DNA of 64,000 bases from Thermohalobaculum sp039028795 (GCA_039028795.1 JBCCHJ010000018.1:16978-80977), one strand, 5' to 3'. Counted from the first letter of the stretch, positions 1-9,462 are shown. Program-made: numbers and translations. Notes: generated by a model not told the origin, from the sequence alone.

Positions 1-398
1 GGAATCTGGACATGTTTCTGTCAGAGGAAGACTAGATTTGAGAGATTTTAAGGAAACTCGACAGTAAGGTAGGGTAGGTCCCAACCCATTCATTGCGGAC
101 GGGCAAAGGATTTGCTCCGGCCCGGAATCATGCCGCGCAGCGGCCCGGGCCTCGCCCGACCGGCCCGCGGGAGGGCGAATTGGCATCCACATGCGCATGG
201 CTGGACCGATAGAGGTATGCGGTTGCCATAAAGATCCTCAGCACAATGATCGGATCGCCCTCCCCCGGTCGGCCGAGGCCCTCTTTCCTGCTCGGTTACT
301 GCGCTCGGAAACGCGTCGACCGGCGCGAACGGTGTACTCCCATCCACCGCTCCGTTGCGCGACAACCCGACCGACCGCGCGCTGTGTTCGCCGGACCC
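1..398. other. Gene-free left edge
   Basis: No reading frame here looks like a real protein. The frames are short, overlap on both strands and have Pro/Arg/Cys-rich compositions typical of non-coding GC-rich DNA. Together with the repeats that follow, this makes about 950 bases without a gene upstream of the sulfatase stop codon. Confidence 0.6.
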
Positions 399-727
399 TC
401 TCGCGTTATGCCCCGACCTCTGTTCAAGCCAGGGGCAGGCTTTGGCCGGGGCTCCCCCCCGACCAAACAGATCACCCTGTCAAGCAGGGTGACGAAGCCA
501 GACTTTGAGAGTCGTGTCCCGAACCTTTCCCGTCATGCCTCGGCTTGACCGGGGCATCTCCCCAACCAAACAGATCACCCGGTCAAGCCGGGTGATGACG
601 CCAAACTTTGAGCGTCGTATCCTGATCCTTTCCCGTCATGCCCCGACCCCTGTTCAAGCCAGGGGCTGGCTTTGACCGGGGCATCTCTTTGACCAACCAG
701 ATCACTTGGTCGGACCGGGTGATGACC
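399..727. repeat. Three hairpin-forming tandem repeat copies
   Basis: Three diverged copies follow each other: about 399-525, 526-628 and 629-727. Each begins with a form of CCCGTCATGCCYCG, continues through GACCGGGGCATCTC and ACCAAACAGATCAC, and ends in a hairpin. The clearest hairpin is in copy 2, ATCACCCGG-tcaag-CCGGGTGAT, with a perfect 9-bp stem. Copies 1 and 3 carry an extra segment of about 23 bases (CTGTTCAAGCCAGGGGC) that copy 2 lacks, so the period varies. This resembles the dispersed intergenic repeats common in alphaproteobacteria; that assignment is inference. Confidence 0.75.
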
Positions 728-744
728 TGCCGACCGTGACCGTT

Positions 745-764
745 ATCTCCGCGAAGGCGGAGAT
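745..764. repeat. Perfect 8-bp hairpin next to the repeat array
   Basis: ATCTCCGC-gaag-GCGGAGAT forms an 8-bp stem with a 4-base loop. It is followed at about 781-805 by ATTCCCGCCGCCGCGAAAATGACGG-like sequence, which looks like half of a second, decayed hairpin repeat. It differs in sequence from the copies at 399-727. Confidence 0.6.
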
Positions 765-850
765 CTCATGGGGCGAGCAGATTCCCGCCGCCGCGAAAAT
801 GACGGCCAACCAGACTCCGACCCTGCGTTAACTTTCCCAAGTCGACTTTC

Positions 851-905
851 TGTACATACGGATGGCATACGCATGGCATACACATGCTGTACGGATGACA
901 TACGC
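851..905. repeat. Short CATACGC iterations
   Basis: GGATGGCATACGC (860-872) recurs as GGATGACATACGC (893-905). Between them lies the inverted pair GCATG (871-875) / CATGC (883-887). The block sits just beyond the stop codon of the sulfatase gene. Its function is unknown. Confidence 0.4.
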
Positions 906-952
906 TTGGATTCCCAGCGCAAACCGCATTTACGAATTGCGCGCGGCACACG

Positions 953-2614
953 TCAGCGCCGCTTGTCCTCGGCCTTCCGGCCCCGGTATTTCACGGTCAA
1001 CTCCAACGGCGTGTCGGTCTCGTCATAGGTCCCCAGGACGATCCCCTTGCCCCGCGATCTTGTACGCATCCCGATCAGATCGGCCTCGGATCTTGTGGTC
1101 CTGGCAGAGTGCCGCCGCGCCCACTTGAACAGGTGGTCATACATCTCGCTGATGACCTCGGCATGGTCCGGGCTGTCGCCCAAATCGACTAGCTCCTGCG
1201 GATCATTCCGCAGATCAAACAAGGTCGGGCGGAAGCCGCCCTCGTAGTGCACCAGCTTCCAGTCCCTGGCGACGATGCAGAACATCACGGCCTCTTTAAC
1301 CGTCAGGCCCAGTTTTTCCGCCAGCGGGGCCCAGGAATAATCGTATTCACAGACCGCAAAGTCCCGTCCCACGTCCTCGGCCTGCCCATGCAGGATCGGA
1401 AGCAGGGACCGCCCTTCCAGGATATGCTCGACCGGCTCTCCCCCCGCCACATCCAGAAAAGTTGGAGCTAAATCAATGCTTTCCACCAAAGCATCGGACA
1501 CCGTGCCCCGGGTCGCGTGGGCTTCGGGCGAAGGGTCATAGATGATCAGCGGCACCCGGATCGAGGCATCGTGAAAGAACTGCTTTTCACCCATCCAATG
1601 GTCGCCCAGAAAATCACCATGATCCGAGGTCAGCACGATCATCGTGTCCTTCATCCGCCTGGTCTCTTCCAGCCAATTGAACAGAATTCCCATCTGATCG
1701 TCACACTGTTTGATCAGTCCCATATAGGCAGGGATCACAGCGTTGCGGACCTTGTCCTGGCTGAACGCGCGGCCAACCGGATTGTCCATGAAGGCGCGCA
1801 ACACCGGATGGGCATTGTCGTATTCCTCCTGGCTGCGGACTGCGGGCAGCATATCCTGCAACCCGTACATGTCGTGATACGGCGCGGGCACAATATAGGG
1901 CCAGTGCGGTTTGATATAGCTGAGATGACAGCACCATGGGCCCTTGCCCAGCATGCCCGCGATGAAGTCCATGCCGCGCCGGGTCATATAGGGGGTCTCG
2001 GAATCTTCTTCGGCAATGTTCGCGGCCTGGGGTGCATTCTTCAGGAACCAGCCTGACAACACATTACCATCTTCATCTATCCCGGAATTGGCATGGTCGT
2101 GCCAGGGATTGTCCGCGTCATATCCCTTTGATTTCAGGTATTTATTGTATTCCTTGGCCCCATCCGGATCATAGGACCCATCCGGCCCTTCGGGCAGCAT
2201 CCCGTCGTCTCGTTCGAAGATGTCGAACCCGCACTCGGCGACGCGGGCGCCGATCACGCTGTCCGGCGCCAAGCCCAGTCGGGCCATGCCTTCCGCATCC
2301 GCCTTCATATGCGTCTTGCCGACCAGCCAGCAGTCCATCCCGGCGGCGCGCAGATGATCACCCATGGTCATCTCACCAACTTTCAGAGGGAAGTTGTTCC
2401 CAGCCGCCCCATGGCTGTGCACATAGCGCCCGGTATAGGTCGACATGCGCGAGGATCCACAGATCGGCGATTGGATGTAGGCCCGGTCGAACCGCACACC
2501 CTGTGACGCCAGGCGGTCGATATTAGGGGTCTTCAGATGCGGGTGACCATAGCAACTGAGATAATCCCAGCGCAGTTGGTCAAACATGATGAAAAGGATG
2601 TTCTTCGCGGCCAT
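953..2614 (-). CDS. Sulfatase / phosphonate monoester hydrolase-like enzyme
   Basis: A 553-residue member of the type I sulfatase (alkaline phosphatase) superfamily, which hydrolyses sulfate or phosphonate esters. The ATG at 2614 is chosen because GGGGG lies just upstream and the family begins with the strand KNILFIMFDQLRWD, here residues 4-17 with a metal-binding Asp12. The frame is open 30 codons further up without family resemblance. The nucleophile motif is C52-G-S-S-R56 followed by TGRY. Cys52 would become formylglycine, but the usual third residue Pro/Ala is Ser. LTSDHGDFLGDH is the second metal site, and GEKQFFHDASIRVP resembles the phosphonate monoester hydrolase branch. No signal peptide is visible, so it is probably cytoplasmic. 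Substrate is unknown and no maturase gene is in the window. Confidence 0.88.
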   Translation of the reverse strand: MAAKNILFIMFDQLRWDYLSCYGHPHLKTPNIDRLASQGVRFDRAYIQSPICGSSRMSTYTGRYVHSHGAAGNNFPLKVGEMTMGDHLRAAGMDCWLVGKTHMKADAEGMARLGLAPDSVIGARVAECGFDIFERDDGMLPEGPDGSYDPDGAKEYNKYLKSKGYDADNPWHDHANSGIDEDGNVLSGWFLKNAPQAANIAEEDSETPYMTRRGMDFIAGMLGKGPWCCHLSYIKPHWPYIVPAPYHDMYGLQDMLPAVRSQEEYDNAHPVLRAFMDNPVGRAFSQDKVRNAVIPAYMGLIKQCDDQMGILFNWLEETRRMKDTMIVLTSDHGDFLGDHWMGEKQFFHDASIRVPLIIYDPSPEAHATRGTVSDALVESIDLAPTFLDVAGGEPVEHILEGRSLLPILHGQAEDVGRDFAVCEYDYSWAPLAEKLGLTVKEAVMFCIVARDWKLVHYEGGFRPTLFDLRNDPQELVDLGDSPDHAEVISEMYDHLFKWARRHSARTTRSEADLIGMRTRSRGKGIVLGTYDETDTPLELTVKYRGRKAEDKRR

Positions 2615-2868
2615 GATGCCCCCGGTTCTGCAGACATATGGCACGCGATAGCAGGCTGAAAGCGCCCAGTCCAAGACTTGAACATCAGAATCTGGCCAGA
2701 TCAACCTGGTCTAGAATTGTTTCGAAATGACCTGAAAACCGACGACCTGAGACACCCAGCATATTGTTTTGGGACTCCAGTCCATAGAGACGCCGCTGAC
2801 TGACTTGTAACATTGCTCACGCAGGCGTGATCCATTGCAATGGCCGCCGTTTCAGAACCGAGGCGCCA

Positions 2869-3972
2869 ATGGGTTGCGATGTGACTTTGAACGAAGCTAG
2901 AAATTCGTCTGGCGTTGTGTTCGAGCCAACAATTGAATCAGTCGACCTGGAAATGTCATCCGGGATCCACAGCCAGCACAGTCCGGCAAATTCTGCTGAG
3001 ACATGCGTCCCGATCACGAAAGTTCGGGAATTTGACGGCACCGGCATTTCGCTTCGAGAGCGTTTCGATGCGTGGCACGACTCTTTTGACTATTTTTACG
3101 AGGCGAAACGCGCGGCAGACCCAGACCGTCCCGCCAACTGGCGTCATCGCGGATGGTACCTCAACGATCTTCTAATCACGATGCATGACCTGGGACCATT
3201 TGTTGGCCATCGCGGTCCCGACCAGGTCAAGCTTGAACTGGGTTACGACTTACTGGTCCGTTATGTTCGTGAAGGGACCCAGCATAGTCTGCATGAAGAA
3301 ATCCCAGTGGTTATGCAAGCTGGCCAAATCTACGTCTATCGCGCAGATCGAGAGTTCTCGACGCTTGTGAAAGATCGTGTGAAGACCATTGCGGTTGGCA
3401 TGTCATTCGACGCGCAAACGTTCGATACCAGTTTGCTGCCAAACTTCCTGGCGCTCGATCCCACAGATCCGAACACCAAGGTTCTGATGAATGTGATGGA
3501 GCGGATGGAGACCGCTGTAATGGACCCGAGGAAGATTTATGAGCCCGGGCTGGATCTGCAATTCCGCGCGGTGCTCGAAGACATTCTAATGCCGACGCCC
3601 TTGCATGAACCACCTGGAAAATCTGCCATCCAAGCCCGCCAAACGGCAATGAAGGCATTTGTTGATAGAAATTTGGACAGACCTGACTTTGACATTGAAC
3701 AATTACTGTCGGCGTTTGGCGCATCGCGCGCGACCATTTTTAGGGACTTCGCAGAAGATGGCGGGCTACAGCACTATGTGACGTCGCGCCGACTGAACCG
3801 TGCCTTCCGGGACCTTGCGAATGCACAACCATCCCGCGGCAAGATCAATGAAGTCGCCACCAATCGCGGCTTTATGGATGTGGGCCATTTCAGCAGGCTT
3901 TTCCGGCAACAGTTTGGAATCACGCCCAGCGATGCGCTTTTGATCAGCAATCAACCCGAATCGAGACCGTAA
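2869..3972 (+). CDS. AraC-family transcriptional regulator
   Basis: A 367-residue regulator. The last ~100 residues form an AraC-type double helix-turn-helix: FDIEQLLSAFGASRATIFRD is the first recognition unit, and RGFMDVGHFSRLFRQQFG the second, with the typical GF.D..HFSR.F...G signature. Residues ~55-230 match the AraC-binding-like ligand domain that precedes such HTHs. The ATG at 2869 has GAGG five bases upstream; a GTG at 2827 in the same frame is possible. It is divergent from the sulfatase gene, with about 250 bases between the two starts, so control of that gene is plausible but inferred. The effector is unknown. Confidence 0.85.
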   Translation: MGCDVTLNEARNSSGVVFEPTIESVDLEMSSGIHSQHSPANSAETCVPITKVREFDGTGISLRERFDAWHDSFDYFYEAKRAADPDRPANWRHRGWYLNDLLITMHDLGPFVGHRGPDQVKLELGYDLLVRYVREGTQHSLHEEIPVVMQAGQIYVYRADREFSTLVKDRVKTIAVGMSFDAQTFDTSLLPNFLALDPTDPNTKVLMNVMERMETAVMDPRKIYEPGLDLQFRAVLEDILMPTPLHEPPGKSAIQARQTAMKAFVDRNLDRPDFDIEQLLSAFGASRATIFRDFAEDGGLQHYVTSRRLNRAFRDLANAQPSRGKINEVATNRGFMDVGHFSRLFRQQFGITPSDALLISNQPESRP

Positions 3973-4065
3973 AATTCAACTGGCGAACAATCAAATTGAG
4001 ACTCACGTCCATAGAACGCTTGTGAATAGAGCGCTAAGATCACCACGCTGAGAACGGTTCGAAGT

Positions 4066-4108
4066 TTGCTGGGCGACGACTCCCCATACCCCCCCTGTCG
4101 CCCAGCAA
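4066..4108. terminator. 12-bp perfect inverted repeat, terminator-like
   Basis: TTGCTGGGCGAC (4066-4077) is perfectly complementary to GTCGCCCAGCAA (4097-4108), with a 19-base C-rich loop. It lies between two converging genes, as a transcription terminator would, but has no T-run on either side. Confidence 0.55.
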
Positions 4109-4127
4109 TACCCCCCATCCAACACGA

Positions 4128-4153
4128 CCCCCGGGGCCATGTTTCCCCGGGGG
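4128..4153. terminator. GC-only hairpin, terminator-like
   Basis: CCCCCGGGG (4128-4136) pairs with CCCCGGGGG (4145-4153) across an 8-base loop. It lies 20 bases beyond the preceding inverted repeat, so the two may act as a double terminator between convergent genes. Confidence 0.5.
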
Positions 4154-4293
4154 CGAACATTGGGCAATTGCCGACCCGGCCACGCCGATCAACGGCCAGT
4201 GGCTTGCGGTAGCCTTACGTCCAAAGGTCAGAGCTTAAGGCAATTCGTGGCGATCTGCGGAATGCGTCTTGTATGTGCTTGCCTTGCCAGGCG

Positions 4294-6399
4294 CTAGTTG
4301 ACGGACACCGCGCTCAGATCTAGGGCCTGCATCTGTCGGCGATCTTCCAGCCGACAGGACGGGTTCGTATAGGCGCCGTGGCGCAGACGGATCACTGCAC
4401 TTACGTCCGCGCTGAAGACCAACCCAGTTAAAACCAAATTCGCCCGAACCAACTGAGCATCAGCATCGGTTTTCAGGTCCAGGCAACTGCTGAACTCAAT
4501 TGGCAACAGCAAGATCGAGGTTGCGCTGCTCTGCGCTTCGATTTTCAGCCCGTCAAAGCCGATCTCGAATTTCTGCAAATGCGCGGGCACCAGTGAGGCT
4601 GTCGTAGAGAGGTCTGCAAAGATCGTTGTCTTAGGATCAAAATCCACCGCGGCGATTGCTGTAATAATTTCTGGCGCAGATTTGTCCGGAACGATCTCTG
4701 TCGGGGAATAACTGCCCAGATTTGGATCATCGATCGCATAGGTGAAGTGACGGGTTTCGCCAATTTGATCTGTGGCCAACGGCGTCCCGGGCAGTTCAAC
4801 GTCGGTGATCACCGCTGCGACGCCCAGCATCTGCAAGACAGGTTCGTTATAGCGACGCAAAACCAGAACCGAACGGCTCTGCTGATCTTCTGGCAGGGCC
4901 AGCAGCCTGGACAGAAAGGCATACGTGCCCGGTGAGATCGAGGACGTGTATTGAAACAGCGTGGGCAAATCAAAATATGTCAGGCCAATCAGGCGATGAT
5001 CATTCCCAAGCTCTGCCACAGCTTTTGAATCTATCACGTGAAGATCCGTCCAGGTGACCGGTCGGTCGATCTGCTGACCTGTAAGCACCGCAACCCTACC
5101 CTTGAATGCCGCACCGGGCTTTTGTGCCATGCCATTCAAGGCCCGGATTGCGTTGCTGGGGTGCGGCGGAAAAGTAAAGTGGTGCCTTCGGTCCTTGGTT
5201 CCTGCGGCAAAGCCAATGGCTAAAACCGCCGCCCCGAGGACGAGCAATGGCAGTGCGGCTTCGGGCTTTAACCTGGTCATCAACTTTGCCGGTAGAAAGC
5301 TGGTGCACTGCCAAACGGTATAAGCGGCGAAGACAGAATAGAGCGGCATCGCATAGAACTCGAAGTAGAGCGGTGCTGGGCCCCGCCAGCCGCCCGTCAG
5401 CAGCGTCAGCAGCCATCCGCCAACGATTAGGACCACGACGGATAGGACCGACCATGCCAGAACCCTGCGGGCAGGGTGTGTGTCTTTGATCAAGGCCCAT
5501 ATTGCCCCGATGATCGCCAGCACCACAAAGATCGGGCCAGCCGCCGTGATAAGCTTCCAATGAAACAAGATCGTCGAGAACAGCAGACTGACTCGGTTGT
5601 TCTCGAGTTCCGCTGGGAAGAACGCGGGTGCAGAATTCAGCGCCAAGCCCAAAAAGAACCAAACCGGTCCTGCCAGCATCACCAGAACTGCAAGAATCAA
5701 CAAGGCGATCTTGAACAGGGTCTCGCGCCGACTGTTCGATATCGCCAGCCCAGCGATTGCGTAGATCACCATGATCGGCGCCGCCACAAGAAAGTTGATC
5801 ACTGCGGCCAACGAGATGAAGACAAGCCCGCCGATCAAGATCGCACTTCGCCAGAGAAAGCCCGTCCAACTCCCAGTGATGCCGCAATAGGCCCAACCCA
5901 TGATCGTCACGACGGCGATAAGCGTTGCTGTTTGCGGCACAAGGGAAAGAAGCGAATAGATTGCTCCGGTTTCAAAAAGTGGGAAAGCCAACAGGGGCAT
6001 CGCAAATGCCCCCGCCAGCGCCGCAGTCGTCGGGAGTTCGATAAACCGACCCAGCAGAAAAATCGCGATGGTAAGTTCCAGGAATGAAACCACATAGACC
6101 GCAATCTTGGCTTGATCGGAGGTCGGCCCAAACAGCATCCCAATAGAATTCGCAGGAAAAAGCTGGAAGTTCGTCGTGAAGAAGAGATCACCCAGCCCTT
6201 GGAACATGTCGAAGGTGAAGTAGGCCATGGGGAGATCCCAGGCTGATTGCCGAGCGGCCAGATTGCGCATATAGCTGCCGTCGAAACCCAGGAACAGGCC
6301 GTCTCGTTTCAACCAAAAAGCCGCTGCCAGACAGATCAGCAGAACCGCGAAACAAGCAATATCAACAATAGAAAGCGGGCGGCGCATGACCTGGTCCAT
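4294..6399 (-). CDS. Large polytopic membrane protein, YfhO/GT-C-like
   Basis: A 701-residue integral membrane protein. Residues 1 to ~420 hold about a dozen hydrophobic segments, starting with DIACFAVLLICLAAAFWL; residues ~430-701 are soluble and rich in beta structure. The first loop carries GFDGSYMRNL and PMAYFTFDMFQGLGDLF, where acidic residues sit as in polyprenol-dependent GT-C glycosyltransferases. This architecture fits YfhO-like proteins that transfer sugars from lipid carriers outside the membrane; the assignment rests on layout only. It is transcribed away from the glycan genes at 6525 with about 125 bases between the starts. The ATG at 6399 is used; a second Met at codon 5 is possible. 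Confidence 0.6.
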   Translation of the reverse strand: MDQVMRRPLSIVDIACFAVLLICLAAAFWLKRDGLFLGFDGSYMRNLAARQSAWDLPMAYFTFDMFQGLGDLFFTTNFQLFPANSIGMLFGPTSDQAKIAVYVVSFLELTIAIFLLGRFIELPTTAALAGAFAMPLLAFPLFETGAIYSLLSLVPQTATLIAVVTIMGWAYCGITGSWTGFLWRSAILIGGLVFISLAAVINFLVAAPIMVIYAIAGLAISNSRRETLFKIALLILAVLVMLAGPVWFFLGLALNSAPAFFPAELENNRVSLLFSTILFHWKLITAAGPIFVVLAIIGAIWALIKDTHPARRVLAWSVLSVVVLIVGGWLLTLLTGGWRGPAPLYFEFYAMPLYSVFAAYTVWQCTSFLPAKLMTRLKPEAALPLLVLGAAVLAIGFAAGTKDRRHHFTFPPHPSNAIRALNGMAQKPGAAFKGRVAVLTGQQIDRPVTWTDLHVIDSKAVAELGNDHRLIGLTYFDLPTLFQYTSSISPGTYAFLSRLLALPEDQQSRSVLVLRRYNEPVLQMLGVAAVITDVELPGTPLATDQIGETRHFTYAIDDPNLGSYSPTEIVPDKSAPEIITAIAAVDFDPKTTIFADLSTTASLVPAHLQKFEIGFDGLKIEAQSSATSILLLPIEFSSCLDLKTDADAQLVRANLVLTGLVFSADVSAVIRLRHGAYTNPSCRLEDRRQMQALDLSAVSVN

Positions 6400-6524
6400 A
6401 ATTATAGCGGATGCAGTTATCCTGGCGATCTTGCCGCGTCAAGCAAGCCACGTCGGGACACGCCTGACCATTGCTTCGCCTGCCCTAGTCCCGTATGGGC
6501 AAGGCCAAGTTAGGAGGTCCAGCA

Positions 6525-7469
6525 ATGCACCGGTCTGAAATTATCCTGGTAACCGGCGGCCTGGGATTCATAGGCAAACACTTCGTGCGCCGGGCACTGG
6601 AATTGGGCTGTTTTGTAAAGAACGTCGACAATGTCAGTTACGCCGCAGATTTGAAGGTACGTGCTGAATTTGAAGCCCATGACAATTACCGCTTCATCCA
6701 AAACGACGTCGTTTCTCTAGATTTTCTGCCTGAATGCGATGTCATCGTCCATTTCGCTGCGGAAAGCCATGTCGACAACGCCATAAGTTCGAACACGAAG
6801 TTCTGCGAGACCAACTTTCTGGGAACGCAGCGTCTTCTTGAAATGGTCCGTTTCAAGCAAGAGGCCGAACGCCCGCTGTTCATTCAGATCTCAACAGATG
6901 AAGTATACGGCGACATCGCCGAAGGCGCACATGCCCCTTCGGACCGGCTGGTCCCGTCAAACCCTTACTCGGCAACCAAAGCGGCGGCGGACATGCTGGT
7001 GATGAGCTGGGGCCGAACCTACCGCATCCCCTGGATGATCGCGCGACCGACCAACAACTACGGCACGCACCAGTACCCGGAAAAGCTGATCCCGAAGAGC
7101 GCTTGGCGCATGAAGCGAGGCCTGCCCGCGATCATGCACGGTGATGGCAGCTATGTACGGTCATGGCTGCACGTCGAGGACACAGCAGGCGCTTTGCTGA
7201 CGCTGATAAATAAGGGCGCACCCGGCACAATCTACAACATCGGCAGCGGGACAGAGCTGCGTAATATCGACGTCCTTCGCATGATCGCCGCGCATCTGGA
7301 TGTGCCGGAAGACAAAGCATGGACGATGGTAGGCGACCGACCCGGCCAGGATATCCGCTACAGTCTGAATGACGATGACTTGCGGGCGCTCGGCTGGGCA
7401 CCTCAGCGCGTCTTTACGGATGAGATTTGCGCCATTATCGACAATCTGGATTTTGCGCGGTTTGCCTAG
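6525..7469 (+). CDS. NAD-dependent sugar 4,6-dehydratase/epimerase
   Basis: A 314-residue extended short-chain dehydrogenase close to dTDP-glucose 4,6-dehydratase. TGGLGFIGKHFV near the N-terminus is the NAD-binding loop, ISTDEVYGD carries the catalytic Thr-Asp-Glu stretch of dehydratases, and Y148-SAT-K152 is the catalytic pair. NNYGTHQYPEKLIPK matches the RmlB substrate-binding segment. The ATG at 6525 is preceded by a very good AGGAGGT, so the ATG at 6495 is rejected. The expected product is a 4-keto-6-deoxy nucleotide sugar, which the aminotransferase encoded next could use. It opens the glycan gene run. Confidence 0.87.
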   Translation: MHRSEIILVTGGLGFIGKHFVRRALELGCFVKNVDNVSYAADLKVRAEFEAHDNYRFIQNDVVSLDFLPECDVIVHFAAESHVDNAISSNTKFCETNFLGTQRLLEMVRFKQEAERPLFIQISTDEVYGDIAEGAHAPSDRLVPSNPYSATKAAADMLVMSWGRTYRIPWMIARPTNNYGTHQYPEKLIPKSAWRMKRGLPAIMHGDGSYVRSWLHVEDTAGALLTLINKGAPGTIYNIGSGTELRNIDVLRMIAAHLDVPEDKAWTMVGDRPGQDIRYSLNDDDLRALGWAPQRVFTDEICAIIDNLDFARFA

Positions 7470-7505
7470 ACAGCACAAGCAGCCTCGATTGATGTCAGGA
7501 ACGAA

Positions 7506-8660
7506 ATGAAGGTTGATTTCTACCGTCATGGTTTGAGCCGGGATGCGGCCAACGCAGTCGGCGATGTGTTGGCATCGCCGTTCCTAACCACGGGCGGTGT
7601 TGCTGCTGGTGTTGAAGCCCAATTGGCCGCGTATTTCGAAGCACCGCATGCATTGCTCACGAACAGCTGGACCAACGGTGCGCTGGCGGTGCTGCTGGCG
7701 CTGGAACTAGGCCCTGGTGACGAAGTCATCGTACCGGCAATGACATTCATAGCCTCGGCCAATGTCATCGAAATAACCGGTGCGACCACAGTCCTGGTCG
7801 ACGTTGATCCCGATACGCTGCTTTTGACACCAGAAGCTGTCGAGGCCGCGATCACACCCCGCACCCGGGCGGTGATGTCCGTGCATCTCTATGGTCAAAT
7901 GGTGGACATGCCGGGCCTGCGGGCGGTCTGTGACCGGCAGGCACCCGGCCAGCAGATTACGCTGATCGAAGACTGCGCCCATTGCTTTGAAGGCCAGTTG
8001 AACAATGCCCGCCCAGGCCAGCACGGAGACGTGGCGATTTTTTCGTTCTATGCCACCAAGAACGTCACCTGCGGTGAAGGCGGTGCGATCATCTGCCGGG
8101 ATGAAGACCTGTTCACCCGCATCCGCGAGGCTCGGCTGCATGGCATGAGCGCCATCGCAGCGGATCGGTTTGCTGGCGGTGTCTACAATCACTGGGACAT
8201 GCATCGGCTGGGAACCAAAGCCAACCTGCCGGATCTATTGGCGGCCTTGCTGCCGCCGCAGATCGATCAGATTGACGAGCTTTTGCCCCAGCGCCAAGCA
8301 TTGGCAGCGCGCTATCGCGACGGTTTGGAGGGCTTGCAACTGCGGATGCCCGCAGATGCGCCGGGGCGGCGAAACGCTTGGCATCTGTTTACGATCGGCG
8401 TTGCAGGTGGTCAGCGGGACCGGGCAATCGCACTGCTGAACGAGGCCGGCGTGTCGGTAACGGTGAACTATCGCGCCCTGCCTGAACTCACCTACTATGC
8501 TGAAAAGTACCCGGATGCTGCAGCAGCCTGTCCGGTGTCCATGGATTGGGGCGCCCAGACCATCAGCCTTCCGTTTTATCCAGGTATGCCTGTCGAGCAC
8601 CAAGATCATGTGATCGAAGTGATCCATCGCGACGTCGCGCCGATACTGGACGGCGTATGA
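7506..8660 (+). CDS. DegT/DnrJ/EryC1/StrS sugar aminotransferase
   Basis: A 384-residue PLP enzyme that would aminate a keto nucleotide sugar. EVIVPAMTFIASANVI and LIEDCAHCFEG are standard family blocks (the Asp binds the PLP ring nitrogen), and K185 in FSFYATKNVTCGEGGA is the lysine forming the aldimine with PLP. The C-terminal half has the usual NYRALPEL and SLPFYPGM segments. It starts 36 bases after the dehydratase and its stop overlaps the next start (ATGA), so the genes are probably co-transcribed. Confidence 0.9.
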   Translation: MKVDFYRHGLSRDAANAVGDVLASPFLTTGGVAAGVEAQLAAYFEAPHALLTNSWTNGALAVLLALELGPGDEVIVPAMTFIASANVIEITGATTVLVDVDPDTLLLTPEAVEAAITPRTRAVMSVHLYGQMVDMPGLRAVCDRQAPGQQITLIEDCAHCFEGQLNNARPGQHGDVAIFSFYATKNVTCGEGGAIICRDEDLFTRIREARLHGMSAIAADRFAGGVYNHWDMHRLGTKANLPDLLAALLPPQIDQIDELLPQRQALAARYRDGLEGLQLRMPADAPGRRNAWHLFTIGVAGGQRDRAIALLNEAGVSVTVNYRALPELTYYAEKYPDAAAACPVSMDWGAQTISLPFYPGMPVEHQDHVIEVIHRDVAPILDGV

Positions 8661-9394
8661 AGAAGGTCGTCGTTATCCTTCAGTCGAACTATCTGCCGTG
8701 GAAGGGGTATCTGGACCTTTTGAATGCGGCAGATACCTTCGTCTTGTTTGACGAGGTTCAGTTTACCCGCAGAGACTGGCGCAACCGGAACAAAGTGATC
8801 GTCGGCGGCGCACCTAAGTGGCTGACCATCCCAGTGGACAGCAAGGGCAAGTATGACGCCCGCGTCGATGAAATGCGTATCGCCGATCCCGCATGGGCCG
8901 AAAAACACTGGCAGACCGTTCGCCATGCCTACAGCAAAGCGCCCTATTGGTCAGAATATGGCCACCTGCTGCAGAAGCTCTACATCGAAGCCGATGAGCT
9001 TGAGATGCTGTCACAGGTCAACAGACTGTTTCTGAAGGCACTCGCCGAATGGTTTGGTATCGAGACAACACTTGCGGAAAGCACCGAAGTGCCCAGGGTC
9101 TCGCAAAACCCATCGGAACGGTTGATCGAGATTTGTAAGGGCATGGACGCAACCGATTACGTGTCTGGCCCCGCGGCAAAGGCATATATCGACCGGGATC
9201 GCTTTGCCGCAGAGGGCATCGCGCTGCACTATGCTGATTATTCCGGCTACCCGGAATATTCACAGGCCAGCACAGAGTTTATCCATGGGGTCAGCGCAAT
9301 CGACTTGCTGATGCAAACCGGGCCTGACGCACGCGGCCACTTGAAATCGCGCAGAGCGTTTGAAGGTGTCACGGAAGCGGTTTCGCCTGCTTGA
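8657..9394 (+). CDS. WbqC-like protein
   Basis: A 245-residue WbqC-family protein. VVILQSNYLPWKGYLDLLN at the N-terminus and DEVQFTRRDWRNRNKV are the family hallmarks; YVSGPAAKAYID also fits. WbqC proteins recur in O-antigen and surface-glycan loci near aminotransferases; an acyl- or aminoacyl-transfer role to amino sugars has been suggested but I treat it as unproven. The start is the ATG inside the ATGA overlap with the aminotransferase stop; the frame is open upstream but that part has no family match. Confidence 0.85.
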   Translation: MKKVVVILQSNYLPWKGYLDLLNAADTFVLFDEVQFTRRDWRNRNKVIVGGAPKWLTIPVDSKGKYDARVDEMRIADPAWAEKHWQTVRHAYSKAPYWSEYGHLLQKLYIEADELEMLSQVNRLFLKALAEWFGIETTLAESTEVPRVSQNPSERLIEICKGMDATDYVSGPAAKAYIDRDRFAAEGIALHYADYSGYPEYSQASTEFIHGVSAIDLLMQTGPDARGHLKSRRAFEGVTEAVSPA

Positions 9395-9462
9395 CACCCC
9401 TAAACCGGCCATGCGAGACACTTCGTTAACGAAATTAGGACTGCTCACCGGGGACGACACTC

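Larger units (their letters stand above)
3973..4293. other. Convergent intergenic region with two hairpins
   Basis: This stretch separates the 3' ends of the AraC gene and the membrane-protein gene. Apart from two strong inverted repeats (listed separately) and C-runs between them, I see no gene. Confidence 0.6.

Noticed and set aside
1517..2056. 179-codon plus-strand frame inside the sulfatase gene
   Set aside because: It is the shadow of the sulfatase coding sequence, whose catalytic motifs are on the minus strand.
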